A stretch of 43,982 nt of DNA from Roseicyclus amphidinii (lineage in GTDB: Bacteria; Pseudomonadota; Alphaproteobacteria; Rhodobacterales; Rhodobacteraceae). The notes under the pieces are model-generated. The model ran no database searches. It was given only the letters and a program-made list of their open reading frames with translations, and was not told the DNA's origin. The translations under genes and the position numbers were made by a program. Below are positions 24,674-33,170 of this stretch, one piece after another; within the stretch, counting starts at the first letter, position 1, and every line of letters begins with the position of its first letter. Where the stretch lies: positions 1 through 43,982 of the forward strand of contig NZ_JASJOE010000029.1 of assembly GCF_030163755.1 (NCBI RefSeq), given 5' to 3'.

Positions 24674-25855
24674 TCAGTTGGTGGGCAGCGACGGCATCAC
24701 GCAGCCGTTCACCGGGTCCGCCTCGGCGGGCAGTTGCGCCAGAACGGTCTGGGTCATGCCATTGGCACCCTGCACCGTCTCGTAGACGTAGATCGGCTGG
24801 ACCACGTTGTTGGTGGCCGGGTCGATCGAGAGCGCGCCGCGCGGCCCGTCGAAGCTGACCTGGCGCAGCGCCGCGCCCAGGGTCTCGCGGTCGCGCGCGC
24901 CGGTTTCCAGCGCCTCGACCAGCGCGCGGGCCGCGTCATAGCCCTGCACCGCGTATTCCGAGGGCACCCGCCCCATGGCCTCGCGGAAGGCCGCGACGAA
25001 GCTTGCGTTCTCCGGGTTGTCGATGGTCGGCACGTAGTGCAGCGCGGTGACGACGCCCTCGGCCGACGCGCCCTGCGCATCGACGTAGAGCTGCGAGGTC
25101 AGGAAGCCCGAGCCGTAAAGCGGTAGATCCTCGGCCGCGCCGAAGCTGGCGTATTGGTTGACAAAGGAAATCGCCTCGCCACCCGCGTAGAAGACGAAGA
25201 GCGCATCCGCGCCGGAGGCCTGCGCCTGCGCGATATAGGGGCCGAAATCCTGCGTCTGCTGGAAGGGGGTGTAGTCGCTGCCGATGATGGTGCCACCGGC
25301 TTCGGTGAAGGCCCCGGTGAAGCCCTCGATCATCTGGCGGCCCGCGGCGTAGTCGGGGGCGAGCGTGTAGACCGTTTCGATCCCCTGCTCGGCCATCCAG
25401 CGACCCATCGGGCGGTTCACCTGGCTGTTCGAAAAGGACACGCGGGTGATCCACGGGCTGCACTCCGCGCCGGTGGCGGCGTCATTGCCGGCGTTGGCCA
25501 CGATCAGCGGCACGCCCGCGCCGTCGACCATGTCGCGCACGGCCCCCAGAACACCCGAGGAGACGACGCCGACGATGGCATCGACGTCATCCTGCAGGAT
25601 CAGCTTGCGGGTACGGGCAAGGCCGGTCGCGGGCGTCACCTCGGTATCCTCGCGGTGCAGGATGATCTCGACGTCGAGGTCGTTGCCATAGGTCTCGAGG
25701 CCGAGGGCAAAGCCCGCCTCGATCTCGTTGCCGAGCGCGGCATAGACGCCCGAAAAGGGCAGAAGCACGCCGATATCGACCTCGTCGGCGAGGGCGGCGG
25801 CAGGCAAAGCGAGGGTGGTGGCGGCCGCGAGGGTCGCCAGATTAGCGCGTTTCAT
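24674..25855 (-). CDS. livK: Branched-chain-type ABC transporter periplasmic binding protein, probable aromatic-acid importer
   Basis: This 393-residue protein has a signal peptide (MKRANLATLAAATTLALPAA, cleavage near ALA-DEV, residue 23). It is a Peripla_BP_6 fold: DIGVLLPFSGVYAALG at the start and YGSGFLTSQLYVDAQG and VQGYDAARALVEAL later. Members near aromatic genes bind benzoate-like or cinnamate-like acids. Here it sits 48 bases after benD within the benzoate operon, so benzoate or a hydroxylated benzoate is the best guess for ligand. The start has GGAGG upstream. Ligand identity is inference. Confidence 0.82.
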   Translation of the reverse strand: MKRANLATLAAATTLALPAAALADEVDIGVLLPFSGVYAALGNEIEAGFALGLETYGNDLDVEIILHREDTEVTPATGLARTRKLILQDDVDAIVGVVSSGVLGAVRDMVDGAGVPLIVANAGNDAATGAECSPWITRVSFSNSQVNRPMGRWMAEQGIETVYTLAPDYAAGRQMIEGFTGAFTEAGGTIIGSDYTPFQQTQDFGPYIAQAQASGADALFVFYAGGEAISFVNQYASFGAAEDLPLYGSGFLTSQLYVDAQGASAEGVVTALHYVPTIDNPENASFVAAFREAMGRVPSEYAVQGYDAARALVEALETGARDRETLGAALRQVSFDGPRGALSIDPATNNVVQPIYVYETVQGANGMTQTVLAQLPAEADPVNGCVMPSLPTN

Positions 25856-25903
25856 TGTGGTGGTTCCTCCGGTTGAATTAGGTGGTCGGCCCCTCCTCCG
25901 GGC

Positions 25904-26680
25904 CTAGCCGAGATCGCCTCCGCCCACCGGCAGGGTCACGCCGGTGATGTAGGAGGCGTCGTCCGACGCCAGGAACAGGATCGGGCCTGCCTGCTCGTCG
26001 AGCGTTCCGTATCGTTTCATCAGCGACGACTGGATCGTCTGGTCGACGATGGTGCGATACCAATCCTCGCGCTGTTCCTCTGCCGCGTTGGGGTTGCGCG
26101 GCGTGACGCGCGGGGGCGCCTCGGTTCCGCCCGGCGCGGTGGCCACGACGCGGATGCCGCGTTCGGCCACTTCCCAGGCGAGCGACGCGGTGATCGCGTT
26201 CACCCCGCCCTTGGCCGCCGCATAGGGCACGCGGTTCAGGCCGCGGGTGGCGATGGACGAGACGTTGACGATCACGCCCTGTTCGCGCGGCAGCATGTGG
26301 TCGAGTGCCGCCCTGCAGCAGTAGAGCGTCGGGAAGAGCGAGCGGCGCAGCTCGGCCTCGATCTGCTGCGGCTCGTACTGCTCATAGGGCTTGGCCCAGA
26401 TCGTGCCGCCGACGTTGTTGACCAAAATGTCGATCCGGCCCCAGTGGCGCACCGCCTCGGCCATGGCCGCTTCGCAGCCCTCCCATGTTTCCAGATCGGC
26501 GGCAAAGGCATGGGCCACGCCCCCCTCGGCGCGGATCGCCGCGACCACCTCGTCGCGGTGCTCCGAGCGGTCGACGACCAGCACGGCCGCGCCCTCGGCG
26601 GCGGCGCGCTCGGCGACGCGGCGGCCGATGCCTTGGGCGGCACCGGTCACGACCATCACCTTGTCGGCGAAGCGCGTCAT
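25904..26680 (-). CDS. benD: Benzoate cis-diol dehydrogenase (1,6-dihydroxycyclohexa-2,4-diene-1-carboxylate dehydrogenase)
   Basis: This 258-residue short-chain dehydrogenase has the NAD-binding TGAAQGIG motif (residues 12-19), NNVGG at 88-92 and the catalytic Ser141/142-Tyr153-Lys157 set (NVSSIATRGLNRVPYAAAK). It oxidises and decarboxylates the benzoate cis-diol made by BenABC to catechol, producing NADH. The ATG overlaps the benC stop by four bases. The sequence and its position directly after benC make the call strong. Confidence 0.92.
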   Translation of the reverse strand: MTRFADKVMVVTGAAQGIGRRVAERAAAEGAAVLVVDRSEHRDEVVAAIRAEGGVAHAFAADLETWEGCEAAMAEAVRHWGRIDILVNNVGGTIWAKPYEQYEPQQIEAELRRSLFPTLYCCRAALDHMLPREQGVIVNVSSIATRGLNRVPYAAAKGGVNAITASLAWEVAERGIRVVATAPGGTEAPPRVTPRNPNAAEEQREDWYRTIVDQTIQSSLMKRYGTLDEQAGPILFLASDDASYITGVTLPVGGGDLG

Positions 26681-27699
26681 GCCGCCGCCGCCTCGGCTTC
26701 GGTGGGGTTGAACTTCTCGTAGAAGAAGTTGGCGGGCTCGATCCCCAGCGTTCCGAAATGGGCGCGCACGGCATCGACCATCGGCGGCGGGCCGCAGAGG
26801 TAGACATCGACATCGCCGCCCTTCAGATCCTCGGCGGTCAGATGGTCGGTGACGAAGCCCTTCTTGGGGTGGTCATCCTCGGGCGCGCCAAGGATCGTGA
26901 TGACCTCGACCCCGCCGATGCGGTCGGCCAAGGCCTGCACGCGGTCCAGCTCCACCAGGTCAGCGGCGCGGGTGACGGCGTAGTAAAGCGTCACGGGATG
27001 GTCGCTGCCTTGCTCGGCCAGTTGCTCCAGCATCGACAGGAAGGGGGCAAGGCCCGTCCCACCCGCCAGCCACAGCTGGGGCCGCGTGACGGGGCGCAGG
27101 TAGAAGGCCCCCATCGGGCCGGTCAGCGTGACCGCATTGCCGGGTGCCGCGCGCTCGGACAGGTAGCCGCTCATCACGCCGCCGGGCAGGTTGCGGATGA
27201 GGAAGCTCGCCTCGTCGCTGCCGGGGGCGGAGGAGAAGGAATAGGACCGGTGCGCGCACGTGCCGGGCACGGTGACGTTGACGTATTGGCCGGGCAGAAA
27301 GCCCAAGGGCCGCGCCAGTTTCACCCGCAGGCCGAAGGACGTGTCCGACAGGCGGTCCACCCCCAGAACCTCGCCCGCCACCGCCTCGGGCGCGGTCTTG
27401 CAGACGGCGGAGGAGGCGGGAACCCGCACCACGCAATCGCTTTGCGGGACCATCTGGCAGGTCAGGACGTAGCCCTCGGCGGCCTCCTCGTCGGACATCG
27501 ACTCGTCCATGTAGAATTCCAGCTCGTAGTCGCCCTTTTCGGCGAAGCACTTGCAGGTGCCGCAGACCCCGTCGCGGCAATCCATCGGCAGGTTGATCTT
27601 TTGCCGGAACGCGGCGTCGCTCACCTTTTCATCATCGTCACAGGTGATGACGCGGGTCACGCCATCCTCGAAGTTGAGCGCGATGGTGTAGCTGGTCAT
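26677..27699 (-). CDS. benC: Benzoate 1,2-dioxygenase electron-transfer component
   Basis: This 340-residue reductase has an N-terminal plant-type [2Fe-2S] domain (Cys41, Cys46, Cys49, Cys81 in CRDGVCGTCKC...TCQM), an FAD domain with RSYSFSSAP and an NADH domain with GGTGLAPFLSML and CGPPPMVDA. It passes electrons from NADH to the BenAB oxygenase. The ATG at 27699 is chosen because the ferredoxin domain begins there; the frame upstream to 27744 is non-homologous. It lies 74 bases after benB. Confidence 0.93.
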   Translation of the reverse strand: MTSYTIALNFEDGVTRVITCDDDEKVSDAAFRQKINLPMDCRDGVCGTCKCFAEKGDYELEFYMDESMSDEEAAEGYVLTCQMVPQSDCVVRVPASSAVCKTAPEAVAGEVLGVDRLSDTSFGLRVKLARPLGFLPGQYVNVTVPGTCAHRSYSFSSAPGSDEASFLIRNLPGGVMSGYLSERAAPGNAVTLTGPMGAFYLRPVTRPQLWLAGGTGLAPFLSMLEQLAEQGSDHPVTLYYAVTRAADLVELDRVQALADRIGGVEVITILGAPEDDHPKKGFVTDHLTAEDLKGGDVDVYLCGPPPMVDAVRAHFGTLGIEPANFFYEKFNPTEAEAAAA

Positions 27700-27773
27700 T
27701 TGGCAAATTCCTCCCTTGGCCGCGCGGCCCCTCCTCGGGCACACGCGGCGCGGTCAGCCCCGGCAAACGGGGA

Positions 27774-28289
27774 TCAGATGTGGTAGACGTCGATCACGTG
27801 ATGGATGCGGTCGTTCTTCAGCACCACCTTCTTGTCGGTGATGAGCGGGCGCCCCTCGGACGTGTCGATGGTGTAGAAGGACGTGCCCCAATGCTGGTCC
27901 GTCTCGCCGTAGCGGTAGGAGAGCGTCAGCCAGTTGAAGCGCAGCCGGATCGTGGTGCCGTCCCGCTCCAGAACCTCGATGTTCGAGAGGTTGTGGTTCG
28001 TCCGCGGCTCGGGCAGCGAGGTGGCCGAGGACCGGTCGGTCTTGATGCGGAAGACGCGGTCCTCGATCCCCTGCCGGTTGGGGTAATACATCAGCGACAT
28101 CTCGTTCGCCGGGTCTTCGGTCAGCTGGTCCTCGTCATCCCAGGCGGGCATCCAGAAGGGGCAATCCTGGTGGTAGAAGGCCAGCCATGTGTCCCAGTCG
28201 CGGTCGTCGAGCGCGCGGGCCTCGGCGTGCAGGAAGGCCTGGATCTCGTCGAAGGACAGATCGGCACGGATGGGGGTGGTGATGGTCAT
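27774..28289 (-). CDS. benB: Benzoate 1,2-dioxygenase small (beta) subunit
   Basis: This 171-residue protein has the NTF2-like fold of ring-hydroxylating dioxygenase beta subunits: EIQAFLHAEARALDDRDWDT, WLAFYHQDCPFWMPAW and the ending KKVVLKNDRIHHVIDVYHI. It is structural in the alpha3-beta3 oxygenase. The ATG at 28289 has GGAGG upstream and follows benA after 14 bases. Confidence 0.93.
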   Translation of the reverse strand: MTITTPIRADLSFDEIQAFLHAEARALDDRDWDTWLAFYHQDCPFWMPAWDDEDQLTEDPANEMSLMYYPNRQGIEDRVFRIKTDRSSATSLPEPRTNHNLSNIEVLERDGTTIRLRFNWLTLSYRYGETDQHWGTSFYTIDTSEGRPLITDKKVVLKNDRIHHVIDVYHI

Positions 28290-28303
28290 GGTCTGATCCT
28301 CCT

Positions 28304-29686
28304 TCATTCCGCCGCGACGGCGGCGGCAAGGCTGCGTTCGCGGGCGATGGCCTCCGCCATGCGCTCGGTCCACTGGCCGTGCTGGATGACGAAAAGGCCC
28401 TCGTCCTCGGTGCGCGCGCCCGACAGGATCGGGTTGACGCCAAGGGCTTTCGCGTCCTCGTCGGGGCCTTCGATCCACTGGGTCGCGCCGCGGGTCAGGT
28501 CGTTCCACTTGGCATGCGCCGCGCCGGCATAGCCCCGCTGGGTGGCGCGGAATTCCTCGGTGTCGTCGGGCGTCGCCATGCCCGACGCGTTGAAGAAATC
28601 CTCGTACTGGCGGATGCGCCGCGTGCGGGCCTCCTGCGGTTCGCCCTTGGGGGCGATGCAGTAGATCGTCACCTCGGTCTGATCCACGCTGATCGGGCGG
28701 AACACCCGGATCTGGCTGGAAAACTGGTCCATCAGGAAGACGTTGGGATACAGGCAGAGGTTGCGCAGGACGCCCACCATCCAGTCGGCCTTGGTCTTCC
28801 CGTGCGTCTCGGCCCATTCGGCAAGGCGCGGATAATTCGGGCGGTTGGTCGGGTCGGCCCATTGCGTCCAGAGCAGAAGGTGCCCGTTCTCGTAGGAATG
28901 GAACCCGCCGCGCTGCTTGGACCATTTCGAGGCATCGGTCGCCTTGATCTGGTCCTCCTTGCCGTCCTCGGTCCGGTGGGCGGTGGTGGCGACGTAGTTC
29001 CAGTGGACCGACGACACGTGATAGCCGTCCGCGCCATTCTCGGCCTGAAGCTTCCAGTTGCCGTCATAGGTGTAGGTGGACGATCCGCGCAGAACCTCCA
29101 GCCCCTCGTCGGCCTGGTCCACGATCATGTCGATCATGTGCCGCGCCTCGCCGAGGTAGTCCTCGAGCGGCTGCACATCGGCGTTGAGCGAGCCGAACAG
29201 GAACCCGCGGTAGTTCTCGAAGCGCGCCACCTTGGTCAGGTCATGGCTGCCGTCCTTGTTGAACTGCTCGGGATAGCCCGCGCCATTGGCGTCCTTCACC
29301 TTCAGGAGCTTGCCGGTGTTGGAGAAGGTCCAGCCGTGGAAGGGGCAGGTGAAGGTCTTCTGGTTGCGCCGCTTGAACCGGCACAGCTGCGCACCGCGGT
29401 GCGAGCAGGCATTGACCAGCGCGTTCAGCTTGCCGTCCTTGTCGCGGGTGATGACCACCGGCGTGCGGCCCATGTGCAGCGTGAAGTAATCGCCGGGGTT
29501 CGGGATCTGGCTTTCATGGGCCATGTAGATCCAGTTGCCCTCGAAGATGTGCTTCATCTCCAGCTCGAACAGCTCGGGGTCGGTGAACATGTCCCGGCGG
29601 GCACGGAAGATGCCGTTTTCGGGATCGTCCTGCACCATGCCGCTGACGCGGGTGGCAAGATCGTCGAGAGAGCTTTGGGTGAACAT
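28304..29686 (-). CDS. benA: Benzoate 1,2-dioxygenase large (alpha) subunit
   Basis: This 460-residue oxygenase subunit has a Rieske centre with Cys94, His96, Cys114 and His117 (CSHRGAQLC... TCPFHGW). The mononuclear iron site includes His223 and His228 ([13 protein letters not shown]). It adds both atoms of O2 to benzoate to form the cis-1,2-diol. The start at 29686 has GGAGGAG upstream. The length is close to known BenA proteins. Toluate or anthranilate dioxygenases are relatives, but the benABCD order and the benzoate-like motifs favour benzoate. Confidence 0.93.
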   Translation of the reverse strand: MFTQSSLDDLATRVSGMVQDDPENGIFRARRDMFTDPELFELEMKHIFEGNWIYMAHESQIPNPGDYFTLHMGRTPVVITRDKDGKLNALVNACSHRGAQLCRFKRRNQKTFTCPFHGWTFSNTGKLLKVKDANGAGYPEQFNKDGSHDLTKVARFENYRGFLFGSLNADVQPLEDYLGEARHMIDMIVDQADEGLEVLRGSSTYTYDGNWKLQAENGADGYHVSSVHWNYVATTAHRTEDGKEDQIKATDASKWSKQRGGFHSYENGHLLLWTQWADPTNRPNYPRLAEWAETHGKTKADWMVGVLRNLCLYPNVFLMDQFSSQIRVFRPISVDQTEVTIYCIAPKGEPQEARTRRIRQYEDFFNASGMATPDDTEEFRATQRGYAGAAHAKWNDLTRGATQWIEGPDEDAKALGVNPILSGARTEDEGLFVIQHGQWTERMAEAIARERSLAAAVAAE

Positions 29687-29720
29687 GGCGGGTCTCCTCC
29701 TTGCGTGTCCGGTGTCCGGG

Positions 29721-30905
29721 CTATGCGCCCGCTGCCGCAACGCGGGTGGTGCGGTCGCGGCGGTAAAACTCGATCTTGTCGGGGTCGAGCGTGGCCCCGA
29801 TGCCGGGGCCCTGCGGCACCTCGACATGGAAATCGCGGTAGATGATGGGCTGGGCCAGGATGTCGGCCGTCAGCAGGAGCGGGCCGAACAGCTCGGTGCC
29901 CCAGTCCAGCCGCTCGACCGTTGAAAAGAGCTGCAGCGCGGCTGCCGTGCTGAGGCCGGTTTCAAGCATCGTGCCGCCGTAAAGGCCAAGCCCCGCCGCC
30001 TGCCCGATCGCCACGACCTCGGCCGCGCGCTTCAGGCCACCCGATTGCGCGATCTTGACGGCGAAGACATCGGCGGCCCCGCGGGTGGCCACGGCAAGCG
30101 CATCCTCGGGGCCGTTCAGCGCCTCGTCGGCCATCACGGCGATCTCGTGGGCGCGGGTCAGCTCGGCCATGGCGTTGAGATAGCGGGCGGCGACGGGCTG
30201 CTCGACCAGCTCGCACCCGGCATCCTGCAGCGCGGGCAGACCGCGGCGGGCATCGGCCAGGGTCCAGGTCTGGTTCACGTCCACGCGGATGCTGGCGGCA
30301 TCGCCGAGCGCCGCCTTGATCCGGGCGACATGGGCCACGTCCTCGGCGACAGTGCGCTTGCCGATCTTCAGCTTGAAGATGTCGTGCCGGCCCGCGGCGA
30401 TCATCGCCTCGGCCTCGGCGATGTCGGTGTCGGAAGAGCCCGAGGCCAGCGTCCAGGCCACCGGCAGGCGGGCATGGACGGCACCGCCGAACAGTTGCGC
30501 GACCGAAACACCTAGCCGCTTGCCCAGCCCGTCCCAGAGCGCGATTTCAACGGCGGTCTTGGCGATGCGGTTGCCGCGCGCGACATGGTCCATCAGCTGG
30601 ATCGCGCCGTTCACGTCATCGGCGGCGCGGCCCGTCAGGGCAGGCGCAAGATAGGTGTCGATGGCCGAGCGGATGCTTTCGGGGCTTTCGGGGCCATAGC
30701 TCAGGCCGCCGATGGTGGTGCCTTCGCCCAGGCCCTCGGAGCCGTCGGAAAACCGGATGCGCACCAGAACCGCGGTCTGGGTCCGCATCGTCGCCATCGA
30801 CAGGACATGCCCACGGATCGTGGGGATATCGAGGATGAGGGTGTCGATACGGTCGATGGTGGTCACTTGGGTCACCGTTCTTGGCGTTGCGTTGAGCCGG
30901 ACCAT
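29721..30905 (-). CDS. catB: Muconate cycloisomerase
   Basis: This enolase-superfamily lactonising enzyme (394 residues from the ATG at 30905) has the KxK base pair Lys178/Lys180 (FKLKIGKR), metal ligands Asp209 (RVDVNQTW), Glu235 (VEQPVA) and Asp260 (MADEAL), and Lys284 (AVKIAQSGG). It turns cis,cis-muconate into muconolactone. The ATG lacks a clear ribosome site; GTG starts at 30875 or 30866 would give a protein of more usual N-terminal length ([16 protein letters not shown] follows). It leads the operon catB-benABCD-livKHMGF, 34 bases before benA. Confidence 0.9.
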   Translation of the reverse strand: MVRLNATPRTVTQVTTIDRIDTLILDIPTIRGHVLSMATMRTQTAVLVRIRFSDGSEGLGEGTTIGGLSYGPESPESIRSAIDTYLAPALTGRAADDVNGAIQLMDHVARGNRIAKTAVEIALWDGLGKRLGVSVAQLFGGAVHARLPVAWTLASGSSDTDIAEAEAMIAAGRHDIFKLKIGKRTVAEDVAHVARIKAALGDAASIRVDVNQTWTLADARRGLPALQDAGCELVEQPVAARYLNAMAELTRAHEIAVMADEALNGPEDALAVATRGAADVFAVKIAQSGGLKRAAEVVAIGQAAGLGLYGGTMLETGLSTAAALQLFSTVERLDWGTELFGPLLLTADILAQPIIYRDFHVEVPQGPGIGATLDPDKIEFYRRDRTTRVAAAGA

Positions 30906-30940
30906 GCTTGCGGGGGGTGCGATCTGTCGATGATGCGCCG

Positions 30941-30956
30941 GGTCTTGGGCGATACC
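30941..30956. promoter_or_regulatory. Degenerate GGTATC-N4-GATACC site upstream of catB
   Basis: GGTCTT-GGGC-GATACC has a perfect right half and only GGT of the left half, with the same four-base spacer. It lies 36 bases upstream of the catB ATG in the 101-base gap after dadA, where a promoter for the catB-ben-liv unit would be expected. Alone it would be weak; its value is the match to three other sites in this window. Confidence 0.4.
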
Positions 30957-30968
30957 CTCGGGCGACAT

Positions 30969-31000
30969 GCGCCGCAGACCCCCGGCGGAGCCTGCGGCGC
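30969..31000 (-). terminator. Hairpin after dadA
   Basis: GCGCCGCAG (30969-30977) and its complement (30992-31000) form a nine-base stem with a 14-base loop just past the dadA stop. No T-run follows, so termination may be partial and dadA transcripts may continue into catB. Confidence 0.5.
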
Positions 31001-31006
31001 GGGCGG

Positions 31007-32269
31007 TCATTCCGCCGCCATCCGCAGGGAGTGGGGGCGCGCGGGCGCAAGGGCGGGGTCGGCGCTGACGGCCTCGGCCAGCATCTCGGCGGTGGCCGCC
31101 GACAGCGTCCAGCCCAGGTGCCCGTGCCCGGTGTTGTAGAAGACGCGCGGGCGGCGGCCCGGTCCGACCTTGGGCATCATGTCGGGCATCATGGGGCGCA
31201 GGCCGGCCCAGGGGATCGCATGTTCGGTGCTGACGCCCGGAAAGAACCGCTCGCACCATGTGACCAGCGGGCGGATGCGGTCATCGCGGATGTCGAGGTT
31301 GGTGCCGTTGAACTCCGCCGTGCCCGCGATGCGGAACCGGTCGCGGCCCAGGCGGCTGGTCACGATCTTGGCCTCGTCATCGAGCAGGCTGACCCAGGGC
31401 GCGGCCTGCTGGCTCGCCGGATCGTCAAGGCGGACGGTGATCGAGTAGCCCTTGACCGGATAGACATTCACCCGGTCACCCAGCATGGCGGCGAAGCGGC
31501 GGCTTTCGACGCCGGCACAGATCACCACGGCATCGAACTGCTCGACCTGCCGGTCATCGCCGCAGGCCCATGTCACGCGCACCCCGTCGGGGCCATGGGC
31601 CAGCGCCTCGATCTCGGTGCCGAAGCGCAGCTCGGCCCCCTCGCCCGCGATGCCCTGGGCAAGGCCCATGGTGTAGCGGTGGATGTCGCCGGTGAAATCG
31701 CTCTCCGTGTAATAGCCGCCGAGGAAATCGCCCGTGATCGCGGGCTCGATCGCCCGGATCTCCTCGGGCGTCACGGCGCGGCGCGCCAGCCCCGCCTCGG
31801 CCAGTAGCGCGGTGACACGGCCCGCGTGGTCGAACTCGGCCCGGTCGGTGTAGATATGCAGGATGCCACGATCCTCGGCGTCGAAGCCGAAGCCGTAGCG
31901 CGCGGCCTTCTCGCGCAGCAGCCCGCGTGCGGCAATCGCCATGCGGGCCGTTGCGATGGTGTTCTCCCGATAGCGGGGAATGGCGGCGACGAATTCGGCC
32001 ATCCAGCTGTACTTGTGCCAGCTGGGCGTCGGGTTGACCAACAGCGGCGCGCCGCGCGTCAGCATCCAGCGCATGCCCTTGAAGACGGTCGCCCAGCGGT
32101 TCCACGTCTCGGCATTCGAGGCCGAAAGCTGCCCGCCATTGGCAAAGGACGTCTGCATCGCCGCGTAGCGGTTGCGGTCGAAAAGCGTGACGTCATGGCC
32201 CCGGTCCATCAGGCTCGAGGCAGTGGAGACGCCGGTGATGCCGGCGCCGATAACGGCTATCTTGGTCAT
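31007..32269 (-). CDS. dadA: D-amino acid dehydrogenase family FAD oxidoreductase
   Basis: This 420-residue flavoprotein has the N-terminal dinucleotide motif VIGAGITGVSTASSLMDRGH, the DadA-type segment SFANGGQLSASNAETW, an FAD/substrate region PVKGYSITVRL and the C-terminal NTGHGHLGWTLS. DadA enzymes oxidise D-amino acids to oxoacids and feed electrons to the respiratory chain; relatives act on glycine or N-methylated glycines. The gene is preceded by a glycine riboswitch, so its natural substrate may be glycine or a compound that yields it. The ATG at 32269 has GGGAGG upstream. It lies between catB and marR on the same strand. Confidence 0.82.
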   Translation of the reverse strand: MTKIAVIGAGITGVSTASSLMDRGHDVTLFDRNRYAAMQTSFANGGQLSASNAETWNRWATVFKGMRWMLTRGAPLLVNPTPSWHKYSWMAEFVAAIPRYRENTIATARMAIAARGLLREKAARYGFGFDAEDRGILHIYTDRAEFDHAGRVTALLAEAGLARRAVTPEEIRAIEPAITGDFLGGYYTESDFTGDIHRYTMGLAQGIAGEGAELRFGTEIEALAHGPDGVRVTWACGDDRQVEQFDAVVICAGVESRRFAAMLGDRVNVYPVKGYSITVRLDDPASQQAAPWVSLLDDEAKIVTSRLGRDRFRIAGTAEFNGTNLDIRDDRIRPLVTWCERFFPGVSTEHAIPWAGLRPMMPDMMPKVGPGRRPRVFYNTGHGHLGWTLSAATAEMLAEAVSADPALAPARPHSLRMAAE

Positions 32270-32282
32270 GTGAACCTCCCGC

Positions 32283-32321
32283 GACCAAAGGGTTTCATGC
32301 CCGCCTTTCGGCGGGTCGGTC
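32283..32321 (-). promoter_or_regulatory. Hairpin between glycine aptamer and dadA ribosome site
   Basis: A six-base stem (32300-32305 with 32310-32315) carries a GAAA tetraloop on the transcribed strand. GACC (32283-32286) and GGTC (32318-32321) can close an outer stem. It ends only a few bases before the GGGAGG ribosome site of dadA, so it is a candidate expression platform acting on translation. No second glycine aptamer is recognisable here. Confidence 0.45.
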
Positions 32322-32366
32322 CCCTCTGTTGCGGGTGTTCTCGGGCCCGCTTCAGATCGCCCTGCG

Positions 32367-32442
32367 CGTCCCGGTCCTTTTGCCTGAGAGGTTCCGGGGG
32401 GTTGCTCCTTCGGCGCCGATCATGTCGGCCTCTCGCGGGACG
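32367..32442 (-). ncRNA. Glycine riboswitch (single aptamer) upstream of dadA
   Basis: On the minus strand the leader carries the conserved glycine-aptamer elements in order: GAGAGGCC, a variable hairpin, GCCGAAGGAGCAA, then AACCTCTCAGGCAAAAGGAC. The P1 stem is seven perfect pairs (32367-32373 with 32436-32442). Only one full aptamer is present, so it belongs to the singleton class rather than the tandem form. Glycine riboswitches usually turn on gcvT or glycine transporters; here the downstream gene is a DadA-like dehydrogenase, 97 bases from the aptamer end. The structure was read by eye, but the consensus match is strong. Confidence 0.9.
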
Positions 32443-32474
32443 GCTGGTATGGCGGGTGTGGTCTAGCGGAATTA

Positions 32475-32509
32475 AATTCTCAAATCAAGATTATCTTGAT
32501 ATGAGAATT
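32475..32509. promoter_or_regulatory. 35-base palindrome overlapping the marR stop, probable MarR operator for dadA
   Basis: Two 17-base arms (AATTCTCAAATCAAGAT at 32475-32491 and its complement at 32493-32509) differ at one position and flank one central base. The site covers the last codons of marR and reaches TTTAAT (32471-32476 on the minus strand), a five-of-six -10 box that would start the riboswitch-dadA transcript about 20 bases before the aptamer. Long AT-rich palindromes of this shape are typical MarR targets. A close copy lies at 19251-19279. Confidence 0.65.
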
Positions 32510-32978
32510 ATTCCTCCGACAGGCGATCTCGGTATTCGTCCGAACTGACCCAGGCGGCCAGACGCTCCAGCACCGCGTTCAGCGCATCGAGCTCGGGCCG
32601 CGACAGGGGCTCGGTCAGGATCGCCTCCAACAGGTCCGACACGCCGCGCGCGATGCGGCGGACCTCCTGCCCCTTTTGGGTGGTGTGCAGCTCGAAGACG
32701 CGGGCGTCATCGGGCGCGTTCCTGCGTTCGATCAGCCCAGCGCCGATCAGCGACTGGATCAGGCGCGAGGTCAGGCTGCGTTCGAATCCCGTCACGCGCG
32801 CAATGTCCCGAAAGCTGGTGCCGGGCGTGTCGTCGATCAGCCGCAGCACGCGCAATTCGCGGATGCTGCACCCGGTCTCGCGCAGGAAAATCTGGTCGTT
32901 CGCCGCGATGGCCTGATCCGCGACGATGTTGAGCTTGTAGGTAAGTCGCTCGTTCCGAAAGGTTTTCTGACCACTCAT
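32508..32978 (-). CDS. MarR-family transcriptional regulator
   Basis: This 156-residue protein has the MarR winged helix: CSIRELRVLRLIDDTPGTSF, DIARVTGFERSLTSRLIQSL (recognition region), GLIERRNAPDDARVFELHTT as the wing, and C-terminal dimer helices. MarR proteins often sense aromatic acids and repress nearby genes. The ATG at 32978 has GGGGCAGG just upstream. It is divergent from the TRAP genes, upstream of dadA, and its own stop codon lies inside the palindrome it probably binds. Effector unknown; an aromatic acid or amino acid derivative fits the neighbours. Confidence 0.88.
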   Translation of the reverse strand: MSGQKTFRNERLTYKLNIVADQAIAANDQIFLRETGCSIRELRVLRLIDDTPGTSFRDIARVTGFERSLTSRLIQSLIGAGLIERRNAPDDARVFELHTTQKGQEVRRIARGVSDLLEAILTEPLSRPELDALNAVLERLAAWVSSDEYRDRLSEE

Positions 32979-33008
32979 CCTGCCCCACCCCGCGCTGCAC
33001 ATGCTTTC

Positions 33009-33024
33009 GGTATCGCCCGATACC
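33009..33024. promoter_or_regulatory. Operator-like site, GGTATC-N4-GATACC (copy 4, perfect) between marR and TRAP genes
   Basis: GGTATC-GCCC-GATACC lies 30 bases upstream of the marR start. It equals the site at 19283-19298 except for one spacer base. The same gap (32979-33170) holds a half site ATTCTCAAA at about 33074-33082 that resembles one arm of the marR palindrome. Either motif could control both divergent units. Confidence 0.65.
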
Positions 33025-33170
33025 TTGGGCATCATCGCCGCCTTGATCTCAGCATGCAACAGTCTCATGACGTTATTCTCAAACTGCAACCATCGCAACG
33101 CCGAAACCGACCCGCACGGAGGAGCGCCGGCAAGGCCGCGATGAGGGCCACACCCAAGGGAGATCCAACC

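Noticed and set aside
32283-32366. A second glycine aptamer completing a tandem riboswitch
   Set aside because: The stretch holds a GAAA hairpin but lacks the GCCGAAGG and CTCTCAGGCA elements.
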